A stretch of DNA of 64,000 bases from Bacillus subtilis (GCF_008764245.1 NZ_VTQV01000007.1:1-64000), one strand, 5' to 3'. Positions 11,106 to 20,988 are shown, counted from the stretch's first letter. Numbers and translations: made by a program. Notes: generated by a model from the sequence alone, not told the origin.

Positions 11106-12035
11106 ATGTCAACAAAGCCTCATAGAAAACCTCTCCCCCCAAAAGAATTGGCCATTTTTCAATCTTTACTTCCACGAATGGAGTTATCCCCACAAGAAAA
11201 ACAACACTATGAAAATCTCAAAAAAGGTTATGAGGGAGAACTAGCGTTTTACAGCCTTCTCCAACAAACAGGATTAAAGGACCAGCTCATTCTGTATGAT
11301 TTACTTTTACAAGCGAACCAAACAGAATTTCAAATCGATAGTCTTCTTATGCAGCGCAAAAAGATTTTTATGTTTGAAATCAAAAATTACGAAGGAGATT
11401 TTTATTTTCAACAGGATCAATGGTACGTAGCTACAACACGGAAAGAAATCAGAAATCCTCTACTTCAACTCAAAAGAAGTGAATTTTTACTCCGTCAATT
11501 ACTCCAAAATTGGGGACATGATGTATCGATAGAGTCCTATATCATCTTCATCAATCCAGAATTCACCTTATATCACGCTCCACTGAACCAACCGATGATT
11601 TTCCCAACACAACTTAAGCGATTTATCGAAAAACTAACAACCTCCACTACAGCCGTCACACAAAAGCAGATAAAAATGGCAGAACAATTCGTGAAGAATC
11701 ATCAGGACCAGTCTATTTTTGAACGTTTGCCCCAATATAAACACGAGCAATTGACAAAAGGAATCCTTTGTTCAACCTGTACAAGCTTACTAACCCCTTT
11801 TACTTATAAAAAGCTCCGGTGTGAAAAATGTGGGTGCGAAGAAGATTTAGAAGCGGCTGTCATGCAAAGTTTGGAGGAATTCCACCTTCTATTTCCAGAT
11901 AGAAAAATCACGACGAATGCAATACACGAGTGGTGTGGCTTTATTCTCTCTAAAAAAACAATAAGAAGGATTTTAACAAAGCATTTAACACTCGTCAAAA
12001 GGGCAAAAGCCTCACATTTTCTTTATAAACAGTAG
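11106..12035 (+). CDS. NERD domain protein with C-terminal zinc-ribbon-like motif
   Basis: The 309-residue protein has a NERD (nuclease-related) domain at about residues 40-150. The core is seen in FQIDSLLM and MFEIKNYEGDFYF, where the Glu/Lys pair corresponds to the restriction-endonuclease-like active-site motif. Near residues 222-245 two CxxC pairs (CSTC and CEKC) suggest a zinc ribbon, and a basic C-terminal helix follows. The family is presumed to act on nucleic acid, but no member's substrate is settled. The start is supported by AAAGGAATG. It stands alone, flanked by terminators, with a tandem-repeat array directly downstream. Confidence 0.8.
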   Translation: MSTKPHRKPLPPKELAIFQSLLPRMELSPQEKQHYENLKKGYEGELAFYSLLQQTGLKDQLILYDLLLQANQTEFQIDSLLMQRKKIFMFEIKNYEGDFYFQQDQWYVATTRKEIRNPLLQLKRSEFLLRQLLQNWGHDVSIESYIIFINPEFTLYHAPLNQPMIFPTQLKRFIEKLTTSTTAVTQKQIKMAEQFVKNHQDQSIFERLPQYKHEQLTKGILCSTCTSLLTPFTYKKLRCEKCGCEEDLEAAVMQSLEEFHLLFPDRKITTNAIHEWCGFILSKKTIRRILTKHLTLVKRAKASHFLYKQ

Positions 12036-12127
12036 TATTTTGTGATAAAACTACTTCATTCCAAGTTAACGATAAACCCGTAATCATTATGAGACTTCCT
12101 ATATGAGTATATTCTTATCAGAGCCGT

Positions 12128-12646
12128 AGTTTCGAACATGATTCAACGTTAATCGTTACCAGGGTCTTGGCTAAAGCGTAGTTTTGGGTACGATTCTATC
12201 TCGATCGTTACTGGTTACTTGGCTGTATCACGATTTCGGGCACCATTCTACCTCGATTGTTACCGAGTTCTTGGCTAACTCATAGATTTGGGCACGATCC
12301 CCTCTCGATCGTTACCAGTTTCTCAGCTGAATCACGGTTTCGGGCACCATTCTACCTCGATCGTTACCTAGTTCTTGGCTAACTCATAAATTTGGGCACG
12401 ATCCCCTCTCGATCGTTACCAGTTTCTCAGCTGTATCACGATTTCGGGCACCATTCTACCTCGATCGTTACCTAGTTCTTGGCTAACTCATAGATTTGGG
12501 CACGATCCCCTCTCGATCGTTACCAGTTTCTCAGCTGAATCACGGTTTCGGGCATCATTCTACCCCAATCGTTACCAGGTTCTCGCAGAATCATAGTTTC
12601 GGGCACGATTCTCTCTCAATCGTTACCGGGTTCTTGGATTACCCGT
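12128..12646. repeat. 52-bp tandem repeat array, ten units
   Basis: Ten head-to-tail units of 52 bases (one of 51) fill this non-coding stretch. Each carries a TTTCGGGCAC-like block, then CTCGATCGTTACC, then a TTCTTGGCTAACTCAT or TTCTCAGCTGAATCAC block. Units 3-8 alternate between two variants, so a 104-bp pair repeats three times (12232-12335, 12336-12439, 12440-12543) with only a few differences. The outer units are more diverged. Stop codons and a period not divisible by three exclude a coding repeat. There are no unique spacers, so it is not a CRISPR array. Confidence 0.95.
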
Positions 12647-12744
12647 AGGTTTGGCCCGGTTTGCTCTTTTTCTGATGGACTCGCATCTTGCAAGCCTCTC
12701 GGGCTAGACACTTCCCAATTTTATATTGCTTATCTAATAAAAAT

Positions 12745-12776
12745 GTGGCTACTCCTTGATAGAGTAGCCACTTTTC
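12745..12776. terminator. Intrinsic terminator
   Basis: A perfect 10-bp stem, GTGGCTACTC with GAGTAGCCAC, has a seven-base loop and T-rich tails on both strands. It lies about 100 bases beyond the acsA stop and after the repeat array, so it can end acsA transcription and anything crossing the array. Confidence 0.8.
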
Positions 12777-12878
12777 TATTAATACGGCGCAAGCCTACAT
12801 AATGTAGGTCAGTTAGAACAGCACGCTTGTTGTCGTACCTCTTCAGCATTCTCCCTATTCTCGGGCGTTTCCGCTTTT

Positions 12879-14597
12879 CTAGTCTTCCATTGTCGATAAA
12901 TCACCCGTTGGTAAATCAAGTTCCCAAGCTTTTAATACGCGACGCATGATTTTCCCACTTCGCGTCTTAGGTAGCTTATCACGGAATTCAATTTCACGCG
13001 GAGCGGCATGGGCGGCAAGCCCCTTTTTCACAAATTGTCTAATATCCTCTTTTAATTCATCTGTTGGTTCGTTTCCTTCAAGTAGCGCAACAAACGCCTT
13101 AATGATTTCACCACGAACAGGATCAGGCTTTCCAATCACACCTGCTTCTGCCACAGCCGGGTGCTCCAAAATTTTACTTTCCACTTCAAATGGACCAACC
13201 CGCTCTCCAGAGGTCATGATCACATCATCTACTCTCCCTTGGAAGAAGAAGTATCCATCTTCATCCATATAGGCGGAATCCCCTGACACATACCAGCCTC
13301 CTGGTAGAAAATAGGAGTCATATTTTGCTTGGTTATTCCAAATCTCACGCATCATGGATGGCCATCCTTTCTTAATCGCTAGGTTCCCCATTCGATTAGG
13401 TGGTAAGATATTGCCTTGATCATCTACAATGGCGGCTTCCACACCTGGAATTGGTTTGCCCATGGAGCCTGGTTTAATTTCTAAGCAAGGGAAATTCACA
13501 ATCAATTGTGCACCTGTTTCTGTCATCCACCATGTATCATGAATGCGCTTATTGAAAACTTTCAATCCCCAGCGAATTACTTCAGGATTGAGCGGTTCCC
13601 CCACACTCATCACATGGCGAAGTTCGGAAAGATCAAATTGTTTGACTAACTCATCTCCAGCACTCATCAACATTCTGAACGCCGTTGGGGCGCTATACCA
13701 CACCGTCACGCCAAAATCCTCTAAGGTTTGATACCAGGTTTCTGGCTTAAATCTTCCTCCTACAATCACATTAGACGCACCTGCTAACCATGGACCAAAA
13801 ATTCCGTACGATGTCCCTGTTACCCACCCTGGATCAGCAGTACACCAATAGACATCTTCCTCCTGCAAATCTAATACCCAACGGGCTGTCTGGTATTGCT
13901 GAATCATGGCATTATGAACGTGAAGGACGCCTTTGGGACGGCCAGTTGAACCAGAAGTATAATGCAAAATTAAACCATCTTCCCGATCAACCCATTCAAT
14001 CTCTAAATTGCGATCAGCCTCTGCCATGCGTTTATTAAAGTCGATGATCGTATCTGATTCTTCGATATCTTTCCCTACCAGGAAAACGCTCTTTAAATTA
14101 GGTAATTCTTCGACAGGAACCCTTTCAAGTAATTCTGGAGTCGTGACAAGGGCTTTCGCTTCACTATCTTCTAATCTATCTTTCACAGCTCCTTCCATAA
14201 AGGCTTCGAATAAAGGACCGACGATCGCACCTAGCTTAATTGATCCCAATATAGCAAAATATAATTCTGGAGAACGGGGCATAAAGATGAAGACTCGATC
14301 CCCTTTTTCAACATTTCCATGTGTTTTCAAAGCGTTGGCGGCCTTATTCGTTAATAATTTCATTTCGCGAAATGTATATTTTTCTTCCCGATTGTCGTCA
14401 CGAAAATAAAGAGCGACCTTGTTTTTTCTAAAGGATTCTGCATGGCGATCAATCGCTTCATAGGCCATATTCACTCGACCCGTTTCATACCATGAGAATT
14501 GTTTCTCGGTATCAGACCAATCAAAATTTGCACAAGTGTCCTCGTAATTTTCTAGATTGTATTTTCCCTGAACAACTGGTAACGCTTGCAAGTCCAT
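12879..14597 (-). CDS. acsA: Acetyl-CoA synthetase
   Basis: The 572-residue enzyme activates acetate to acetyl-CoA through acetyl-AMP. The adenylate motif is seen as YTSGSTGRPKG. WWMTETG follows, and near the C-terminus KTRSGKIMRR contains the catalytic Lys that is acetylated in this family. Length and ends match B. subtilis AcsA. The frame extends to 14636, but the ATG at 14597 has AAGGGAG at the right distance. It is divergent from acuABC, whose AcuA and AcuC are known in B. subtilis to acetylate and deacetylate this enzyme. A probable cre site lies between the two units. Confidence 0.97.
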   Translation of the reverse strand: MDLQALPVVQGKYNLENYEDTCANFDWSDTEKQFSWYETGRVNMAYEAIDRHAESFRKNKVALYFRDDNREEKYTFREMKLLTNKAANALKTHGNVEKGDRVFIFMPRSPELYFAILGSIKLGAIVGPLFEAFMEGAVKDRLEDSEAKALVTTPELLERVPVEELPNLKSVFLVGKDIEESDTIIDFNKRMAEADRNLEIEWVDREDGLILHYTSGSTGRPKGVLHVHNAMIQQYQTARWVLDLQEEDVYWCTADPGWVTGTSYGIFGPWLAGASNVIVGGRFKPETWYQTLEDFGVTVWYSAPTAFRMLMSAGDELVKQFDLSELRHVMSVGEPLNPEVIRWGLKVFNKRIHDTWWMTETGAQLIVNFPCLEIKPGSMGKPIPGVEAAIVDDQGNILPPNRMGNLAIKKGWPSMMREIWNNQAKYDSYFLPGGWYVSGDSAYMDEDGYFFFQGRVDDVIMTSGERVGPFEVESKILEHPAVAEAGVIGKPDPVRGEIIKAFVALLEGNEPTDELKEDIRQFVKKGLAAHAAPREIEFRDKLPKTRSGKIMRRVLKAWELDLPTGDLSTMED

Positions 14598-14689
14598 TTC
14601 TTGACAACTCCCTTTTGTTCGATTTACATTCACCATTTCTGTAGCTTCGCATTCGCTATATAAAACTCTTATTTTAAGATAGCAATTGC

Positions 14690-14703
14690 TGTATACGCTT
14701 TCT
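14690..14703. promoter_or_regulatory. Probable cre site (CcpA operator)
   Basis: TGTATACGCTTTCT matches 12 of 14 positions of the cre consensus TGWAANCGNTNWCA. It sits between divergent acsA and acuA, where B. subtilis carries a CcpA-responsive cre. Carbon catabolite control of acetate use is inferred. Confidence 0.6.
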
Positions 14704-14813
14704 ACAAATGGTGTATACTATTATAATATAAGAGTCACTCATTCACAATTCTTTCACAATATATTTAAGAGTTTTTTAATGATCATATATATAGCTGAAA
14801 GCGGGGCAATTGA

Positions 14814-15446
14814 ATGGAACACAAAAAAACATATAATGCTAGACAGCTTAAAAGTAAAAATGGAACATTGCTGATTGAGGGTCCGATATCGGGGGATATG
14901 CTTGCAAGTCTAGATTTTCATGAAGGCTTAGTCGCTTTTAGGCCTGCTAAACAGCAACAGGAAGCGTTAGTGGAAATAGCCGATCTTCCAGAAGGTCGAA
15001 TTATTATTGCTCGGGAGGAAGATCAAGTTGTTGGTTATGTAACCTTCTTATATCCTGATCCACTTGAACGCTGGTCACAAGGTGGTCTAGATAATTTAAT
15101 TGAGCTTGGGGCGATTGAAGTTGCTCCTGATTTCCGCGGTGCAGGTGTTGGAAAGGCTTTGTTGGATGTATCCATGATGGATGATGCAATGGAAGATTAT
15201 ATTATTATTACGACAGAATATTATTGGCATTGGGATTTAAAAGGGACTGGATTAAATGTATGGGAATACCGAAAAGTGATGGAAAAAATGATGAGCTCAG
15301 GCGGTCTCGTTTGGTATGCAACAGATGATCCAGAGATCACCTCTCATCCCGCCAATTGCTTAATGGTCCGTATAGGCAAAAGAGTTTCCCCAGATTCTAT
15401 CCAGAAATTTGATAATATTCGTTTTATCAACCGTTTTATGTATTAA
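14814..15446 (+). CDS. acuA: Protein acetyltransferase AcuA (GNAT family)
   Basis: The 210-residue product equals B. subtilis AcuA in length and closely in sequence, including KGSVLIEGPIS-like and YWHWDLKGT segments and the C-terminal NRFMY. The GNAT acetyl-CoA loop is seen at residues 98-120 as IEVAPDFRGAGVGKALL. In B. subtilis it acetylates the active-site lysine of AcsA and switches it off. It is the first gene of acuABC and starts divergently from acsA, next to the cre site. Confidence 0.95.
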   Translation: MEHKKTYNARQLKSKNGTLLIEGPISGDMLASLDFHEGLVAFRPAKQQQEALVEIADLPEGRIIIAREEDQVVGYVTFLYPDPLERWSQGGLDNLIELGAIEVAPDFRGAGVGKALLDVSMMDDAMEDYIIITTEYYWHWDLKGTGLNVWEYRKVMEKMMSSGGLVWYATDDPEITSHPANCLMVRIGKRVSPDSIQKFDNIRFINRFMY

Positions 15447-15475
15447 ACATTCCTCTATAAAAGGAGTTGACTAGA

Positions 15476-16123
15476 TTGATTGTAGAAGAAATAATGAAAA
15501 AGAATGTGATAACCCTTACTCCCGATGATTCTTTAAGATCAGCGATTGAACTTATGCATGAAGCTAGAATTCGGCATTTACCATTAATGAATAAAAAGCA
15601 CGAAATCGTTGGACTTGTAACGGAAAGAGATATTAAAGCAGCCACACCTGTTTTATTGGAAGGGGATAAAGCCCAGGAACTACTCGAACAACCTTTATCA
15701 AAGATCATGGTCACAAACCTAATCACAGGTCACCCTCTAGATTTTGTTGAAGAGGCGGCATCTTTATTCTTCATCCATCGAATTGGTTGTCTTCCCATTG
15801 TTCAAAACAAAAAACTTGTTGGGCTTGTAACTGGGACTGATTTATTACATACGCTTGTTAAGTTAACTGGCGCGGACCAACCTGGTTCACAGATTGAAAT
15901 TAGAGTCCCCAATCGTGCTGGTATTTTACATGAGGTGACTTCTGTTTTTAAAAATAACCAAATCAATGTCTTAAGTGTTTTGCTTTATCCTGATTCTCAT
16001 AGTATGGACCATAAAGTGCTGGTATTTAGAGTTGCTACTATGAATCCACTTAAGCTTGTTCAAACTTTGAAAGAATTTGGACATGATGTGATTTGGCCAA
16101 ATATGCCTGGTTTGGATGAATGA
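15476..16123 (+). CDS. acuB: AcuB, CBS-pair and ACT domain protein
   Basis: The product has about 215 residues. Two CBS motifs occupy residues 1-135, with VTERD and VTGTD ends, and an ACT-like domain follows from about residue 140 (VPNRAGILHEVT). The start is TTG at 15476, nine bases after AAGGAG. The nominal upstream TTG at 15467 abuts the ribosome binding site and is rejected. AcuB sits between the acetylase and deacetylase of acetyl-CoA synthetase, so a nucleotide- or ligand-sensing role in that circuit is probable, but its molecular function is not established. Confidence 0.92.
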   Translation: MIVEEIMKKNVITLTPDDSLRSAIELMHEARIRHLPLMNKKHEIVGLVTERDIKAATPVLLEGDKAQELLEQPLSKIMVTNLITGHPLDFVEEAASLFFIHRIGCLPIVQNKKLVGLVTGTDLLHTLVKLTGADQPGSQIEIRVPNRAGILHEVTSVFKNNQINVLSVLLYPDSHSMDHKVLVFRVATMNPLKLVQTLKEFGHDVIWPNMPGLDE

Positions 16124-16124
16124 A

Positions 16125-17303
16125 ATGAAAAAGGATTCTGTTTTTATTTATTCTGACGAGTTACTCACCTATCGTTTTTCCAAACATCACCCGTTCAACC
16201 AGCAAAGATTGGTGTTAACTTTAGATTTACTAAAAAAGATAAACGCGATTAGCCCAGAGGATATTGTGGCTCCACGCATAGCGACTGAGGAAGAATTACG
16301 GCTCAACCATCAGCAGAATTATATCGAAGCGGTCAAAATAGCTAGTGTCGGTGAACTTCCTAGTAATCAAGCGGAAAGCTATGGGATTGGTACAGAAGAT
16401 ACGCCGATTTTTCCAGGTATGCATGAAGCCAGTAGCAGATTGGTCGGTGGTACTTTAACAGCAGTCGATGAAGTCATGCAAGGGAGAGCCTTACATGCCC
16501 TTCATCTTGGCGGCGGACTGCATCACGGATTTCGTGGGAAAGCATCTGGTTTTTGTATTTATAATGATAGTGCAGTTGCCATCAAATATTTACGCGAAAA
16601 ATATAATGCGCGAGTGATGTATGTTGATACAGATGCCCATCACGGGGACGGTGTACAAGCGTCTTTCTATGATGATGATGCCGTTTGTACATTGTCCTTG
16701 CATGAAACAGGTCGCTACCTTTTTCCAGGGACAGGAAATGTCAATGAATGGGGACAAGATCGTGGATACGGTTATTCTTTCAATATTCCGCTAGATGCTT
16801 TTACTGAGGATGACTCCTTTTTAAACGCTTACTCAACGGCTATTACGGAAATAGCAGAATATTTTAAGCCTGATATTTTGTTCACTCAAAATGGAGCTGA
16901 TGCTCATTATTATGATCCATTAACCCATCTTTCGACTACGATGAGGACGTATCGGGAAATTCCCAAAATTGCTCATAAAATTGCCCATCAATATTGTGCT
17001 GGAAAATGGATAGCCGTCGGTGGTGGCGGATATGACATATGGAGAGTAGTACCGAGAGCCTGGTCGCTTATTTGGTTAGAAATGACGGAACAGGCTGAAG
17101 TCTCCGGTCCCCTACCGAAAGAGTGGATTGAAAGCTGGCAAGAGAAGGCCCCCTTTCCCTTGATCAAGGACTGGGAAGATCCAATCGGTATGTACGAGCC
17201 TATTCCTCGTCGCTTAGACATTGAGGACAAAAACAAGCAAACTTTAGACCGGGCGTTATACTTTGTTAGGCAACAGAATGAGCAGCTAAAAGGTAAAAAA
17301 TAG
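16125..17303 (+). CDS. acuC: Protein deacetylase AcuC (class I HDAC fold)
   Basis: The zinc hydrolase of about 392 residues matches B. subtilis AcuC. The motifs LGGGLHHG, DTDAHHGDGVQ and GADAHYYDP contain the metal and general-base residues of the HDAC fold. In B. subtilis it removes the acetyl group from AcsA and restores activity. The ATG at 16125 immediately follows the acuB stop, so translational coupling is likely. An in-frame ATG at 16116 inside acuB is an alternative start. A terminator follows, shared with convergent ccpA. Confidence 0.95.
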   Translation: MKKDSVFIYSDELLTYRFSKHHPFNQQRLVLTLDLLKKINAISPEDIVAPRIATEEELRLNHQQNYIEAVKIASVGELPSNQAESYGIGTEDTPIFPGMHEASSRLVGGTLTAVDEVMQGRALHALHLGGGLHHGFRGKASGFCIYNDSAVAIKYLREKYNARVMYVDTDAHHGDGVQASFYDDDAVCTLSLHETGRYLFPGTGNVNEWGQDRGYGYSFNIPLDAFTEDDSFLNAYSTAITEIAEYFKPDILFTQNGADAHYYDPLTHLSTTMRTYREIPKIAHKIAHQYCAGKWIAVGGGGYDIWRVVPRAWSLIWLEMTEQAEVSGPLPKEWIESWQEKAPFPLIKDWEDPIGMYEPIPRRLDIEDKNKQTLDRALYFVRQQNEQLKGKK

Positions 17304-17365
17304 TTAGAACAAAGGCGCTGGAGCCGGACGACAAACCTTCCTGTTAAAACTTATCCACAGGTAAA

Positions 17366-17396
17366 AAAGATCCAAATCACTTCGATTTGGATCTTT
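17366..17396. terminator. Bidirectional terminator between acuC and ccpA
   Basis: A 13-bp stem, AAAGATCCAAATC with GATTTGGATCTTT, has a five-base loop and lies between the convergent operon ends. Confidence 0.85.
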
Positions 17397-17439
17397 CTAC
17401 TACTTATGAAAAGAAATGGTTATTTAATCGTACTTTTGC

Positions 17440-18438
17440 TTATTTCGTTGTGTCACGATATTCAATTCGATGTGGAAGCAAAATCGTTCCCTCATCGACT
17501 TCCTCTTTATTCATATATTTTGTTAGTAATCGCATCGCGACTGCACCAATATCATAAAGAGGTTGAGAAATAGAAGAAAGTTGTGGTCGTACCATAGTAG
17601 CTAATTTCGTATCATCAGAGGAAATAATTTCTAATTCATTCGGAATAGAAACTCCCTCATCTTGTGCTCCATTCATAATGCCAATGGCCATGTCATCATT
17701 TCCTGCGATAATAGCGGTTGGGCGCTCTTCCATATCATGGAATTTTTTCCAAACCTCAACGCCTGATTCATACGTTTCATCGCCTTCAATGACATATTCC
17801 TCCTGGAATCCAATGCCTGCCGCTTCTAGCGCATCCTTATAACCGACTAATTTTTGCTCAAGATTAATTGGATTATTTAAAGGCCCAATCATAAAGCCAA
17901 TATTTTTATGACCTTGTTCAATAAGATAAGAAACTGCATCATACGTTGCTTGACGATAATCAATATTAATCGAAGGAACGCCTCCAGATGGGTCGATGGA
18001 TCCTGCTAGTACAATGGGAACAGGAGAACGTTTAAATTCATCGATATGAGTTTGCGTAATATGACCACCCATAAAAACAATTCCATCCACTTGTTTCCCT
18101 AACATTGTGTTCAGCAGACGCATTTCCTTATCCAAATTTTGATCAGAGTTACTTAGGATAATGTTGTATTTATACATTGTCGCAATATCTTCAATTCCTC
18201 GAGCTAATTCTGCATAGAAAATACTCGAAATATCAGGGATAATTACTCCAACGGTTGTCGTCTTTTTACTTGCAAGACCCCTTGCTACAGCATTTGGACG
18301 GTATTCTAAACGTTGGATTACTTCCATTACCTTCTTGCGTGTCGCGGGTTTCACATTTGGATTACCATTTACCACTCGAGAAACAGTTGCCATGGAGACA
18401 TTGGCTTCTCTTGCGACATCATATATTGTTATATTCAT
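17440..18438 (-). CDS. ccpA: Catabolite control protein A
   Basis: The 332-residue LacI-family regulator begins with the helix-turn-helix [20 protein letters not shown], followed by the hinge helix [11 protein letters not shown] and a periplasmic-binding-protein-like effector domain. With HPr-Ser-P it binds cre sites to repress or activate carbon genes. The ATG at 18438 behind AGAGGAG matches B. subtilis. The location next to acuABC is the B. subtilis arrangement, but the neighbouring motPS and aroA genes of that species are absent. Confidence 0.96.
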   Translation of the reverse strand: MNITIYDVAREANVSMATVSRVVNGNPNVKPATRKKVMEVIQRLEYRPNAVARGLASKKTTTVGVIIPDISSIFYAELARGIEDIATMYKYNIILSNSDQNLDKEMRLLNTMLGKQVDGIVFMGGHITQTHIDEFKRSPVPIVLAGSIDPSGGVPSINIDYRQATYDAVSYLIEQGHKNIGFMIGPLNNPINLEQKLVGYKDALEAAGIGFQEEYVIEGDETYESGVEVWKKFHDMEERPTAIIAGNDDMAIGIMNGAQDEGVSIPNELEIISSDDTKLATMVRPQLSSISQPLYDIGAVAMRLLTKYMNKEEVDEGTILLPHRIEYRDTTK

Positions 18439-18518
18439 TGGTCTCACACTCCTCTTATTTATTGTCAACAAAAAACTTAAAAACTAACCATTTTTAAACA
18501 AAATATCCCATTTTTATT

Positions 18519-18548
18519 ATCATACGCTAATGATTCATTATCAGGCAA
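18519..18548 (-). promoter_or_regulatory. Probable ccpA promoter
   Basis: A -35 of TTGCCT (18548-18543) and a -10 of TATGAT (18524-18519) are spaced by 18 bases, about 80 bases before the start codon. Confidence 0.45.
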
Positions 18549-18801
18549 ATGAAATCATTTCTTCTTGTCAAATTTTGTCACTCAAGTGAACTATTTCACA
18601 ACGAAAATTACACATATTTAAAAATAGTATCAATCTGTTGACCATTCTTCTCATCCGCAACCGATTATGGTACATTTCTTATAATAGCAGAAAATCGCGC
18701 AATTGAGTATTGAAAAGTGATGTAAGATTGAAAACTTCTTATTTTATTCATTATTTTGACGTTAAAAGCATTTTTTAAAAAGAGAAGCAGGTGATTTATC
18801 A

Positions 18802-20988
18802 ATGAAAAAGGAGCGGATTTTCGCTTTAGATATTGGAACTCGTTCGGTCGTTGGCCTTATCCTCGAACAAACCGCTGATCAATATAAAGTACTAGACTTA
18901 TTTATGAAAGAGCACAAAGCAAGGGCCATGCATGATGGGCAAATTCATGATATTGTCGCTGTGGCAGAAGTGATTACAGAAGTAAAAAAGCACTTAGAAA
19001 AACAACATGGAAGCTTAACAAAGGTTTGCGTAGCTGCTGCTGGTCGTTCTTTAAAAACAGAAAGAGCTAAAGCTGAAGTGAATATTACCGGTAAACCAAT
19101 GCTAACAAAAGAAGATGTTCTTTACTTGGAACTTTCAGCTGTCCAAAACGCTCAGGCGATTGCGGCACAAGAACAGAATAGCGATCATAGGCATTCCTAC
19201 TATTGTGTTGGCTATTCCGTCCTCCATTATTTTATTGATCAAGATGTAATCGGAAGTCTTATTGATCAACAAGGAGAGATTGCTTCCGTCGAAATTATTG
19301 CAACCTTTTTACCAAGGACTGTTGTTGATTCCTTAATCAAAGCATTAAATAGAGCCCATCTAAAATTAGATGCCTTAACACTTGAACCGATTGCTGCCAT
19401 CAATGTGCTTGTTCCCGTTTCAATGCGGAGGCTAAATGTTGCACTCATTGATATAGGTGCAGGAACGTCCGATATAGCCATTACAAACGAAGGCACTGTT
19501 GTCGCCTATGGCATGGTTCCAAATGCAGGTGATGAGATCACAGAAGCCGTTAGTGAGCAGCTTCTATTAGACTTTCCAGTTGCGGAACAAGTAAAGCGAC
19601 AATTATGGGATCAAGAATTTGTTAAAGTAAAAGATATTCTAGGCTTTGAAACAGAAATTTCAAAAGAAGAAGTGATCGGACAAATTTTACCGGCTGTTGA
19701 CAAATTGGCAACAGAAATTAGCCATGAAGTGAAATTATTAAATAACGGTCATCCTCCAAAAGCTGTTATGCTTGTCGGTGGCGGGAGTATGACTCCGGAA
19801 CTCCCTAAACAAATCGCCCACCTTCTAGCTTTACCGGAAAATCGAGTGGCGATTAGAGGCGCTGATGCGATTCAAGGATTAACCTTTTCTGAACATATTT
19901 CGAATGGCCCAGAAAATATCACGCCCATTGGGATTGCGATTTCAGCTCGTAATATGCCGATTCAATATGTATCTTTCACGATAAACGAACAACCTAGTCA
20001 TATGTTTGCAGTGAAAGAACTAACCGTTTCCGATTGTCTCCTAGCTTCCGGCCTCACAATCAAAAAACTTTACGGAAAACCGGGCTTAGCTAGCTTTATA
20101 TCATTAAATGGACAATCGTTAACAATACCAGGTACGTATGGAAAAGAACCTACCATTATAAAAAATGGGGAAGAATGTCAATTGGATGACATTGTGCAAG
20201 ATGGAGATCAACTCAAAGTGGAAAAAGGCGCAGATGGCGTTCGCACCTCAGTAAAAATCAAAGACTTACTTGACGAAGTGCCAAAGAAAACAGCGATCAT
20301 TAACGGACAAAAATATCCTGTTCAAATGATGATCATTCGAAATGGGAAAGAGGTCGATTCAGATACTGTTATTCAAGATGGAGATGTGATCCAAACAAAA
20401 TATCCGCAAACGATTGATGAACTTGTCCAAATACTGCAATTGGATGAGCTGCAGTCTTTACTCCATCCTTTTAGAATAAAACTGAATGGAAAAGAAATGT
20501 TTTTTCCGTATTTTTCCGGACAAATATTACTTAATGGCAATGAAGTTAAAAGTAACGAAAAACTTCCAAATCAGATCGAATTAACCATTGTGCAAAAAAT
20601 GATCCCATCCATTCAAAATCTTGCCTTACTTCTGCAACACTCCATTCAACGTTCTATCACTGTTTTTTATGAAGAACAGCCGGTTACTGTCCAAAAAGTC
20701 GCAATGGAATATTTTAAGAATGGAACGCGCTTAGATTCTGAGAACATCATAAATAATGGAGATGAAATTGAATATAAAGAGGGACTCAATGATGGCTTTA
20801 TCTTTCAAGATATCTTTAAATATGTAGAAGTACATAAACCACAAAAGGCAAAAGGCAACTTTTCCTTAAGGATTAATGGCCATGAGGCGACTTTCTACTC
20901 GCCTATTCACGATGGAGACCGACTCGAAATTGTTTGGCCAATCACTCTCAATAATATCAGAAAGAAAAAAGCAGACAGCGATTTATAA
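18802..20988 (+). CDS. FtsA/PilM-like actin-fold protein with C-terminal beta-grasp-like repeats
   Basis: The product has 728 residues. Residues 1-385 are an actin-like ATPase of the FtsA/PilM group. The phosphate-1 motif is ALDIGTRSVVG, phosphate-2 is ALIDIGAGTSDIA and the adenosine motif is VMLVGGGSMTPEL. From about 390 to the end are repeated segments of the form NG...(I/V)xxGD, for example at VQDGDQLKV, IQDGDVIQT, NNGDEIEY and HDGDRLEI. They resemble small beta-grasp modules. No membrane segment is seen. True FtsA is shorter and lies beside ftsZ, so this is a paralogue; partners are unknown. It stands alone between ccpA and ytxH, where B. subtilis has aroA. Confidence 0.8.
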   Translation: MKKERIFALDIGTRSVVGLILEQTADQYKVLDLFMKEHKARAMHDGQIHDIVAVAEVITEVKKHLEKQHGSLTKVCVAAAGRSLKTERAKAEVNITGKPMLTKEDVLYLELSAVQNAQAIAAQEQNSDHRHSYYCVGYSVLHYFIDQDVIGSLIDQQGEIASVEIIATFLPRTVVDSLIKALNRAHLKLDALTLEPIAAINVLVPVSMRRLNVALIDIGAGTSDIAITNEGTVVAYGMVPNAGDEITEAVSEQLLLDFPVAEQVKRQLWDQEFVKVKDILGFETEISKEEVIGQILPAVDKLATEISHEVKLLNNGHPPKAVMLVGGGSMTPELPKQIAHLLALPENRVAIRGADAIQGLTFSEHISNGPENITPIGIAISARNMPIQYVSFTINEQPSHMFAVKELTVSDCLLASGLTIKKLYGKPGLASFISLNGQSLTIPGTYGKEPTIIKNGEECQLDDIVQDGDQLKVEKGADGVRTSVKIKDLLDEVPKKTAIINGQKYPVQMMIIRNGKEVDSDTVIQDGDVIQTKYPQTIDELVQILQLDELQSLLHPFRIKLNGKEMFFPYFSGQILLNGNEVKSNEKLPNQIELTIVQKMIPSIQNLALLLQHSIQRSITVFYEEQPVTVQKVAMEYFKNGTRLDSENIINNGDEIEYKEGLNDGFIFQDIFKYVEVHKPQKAKGNFSLRINGHEATFYSPIHDGDRLEIVWPITLNNIRKKKADSDL

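Noticed and set aside
12128-12646. Tandem repeats as a CRISPR array
   Set aside because: Every unit is related along its full 52 bases. There are no unique spacers between constant repeats, and no cas genes are in the window.
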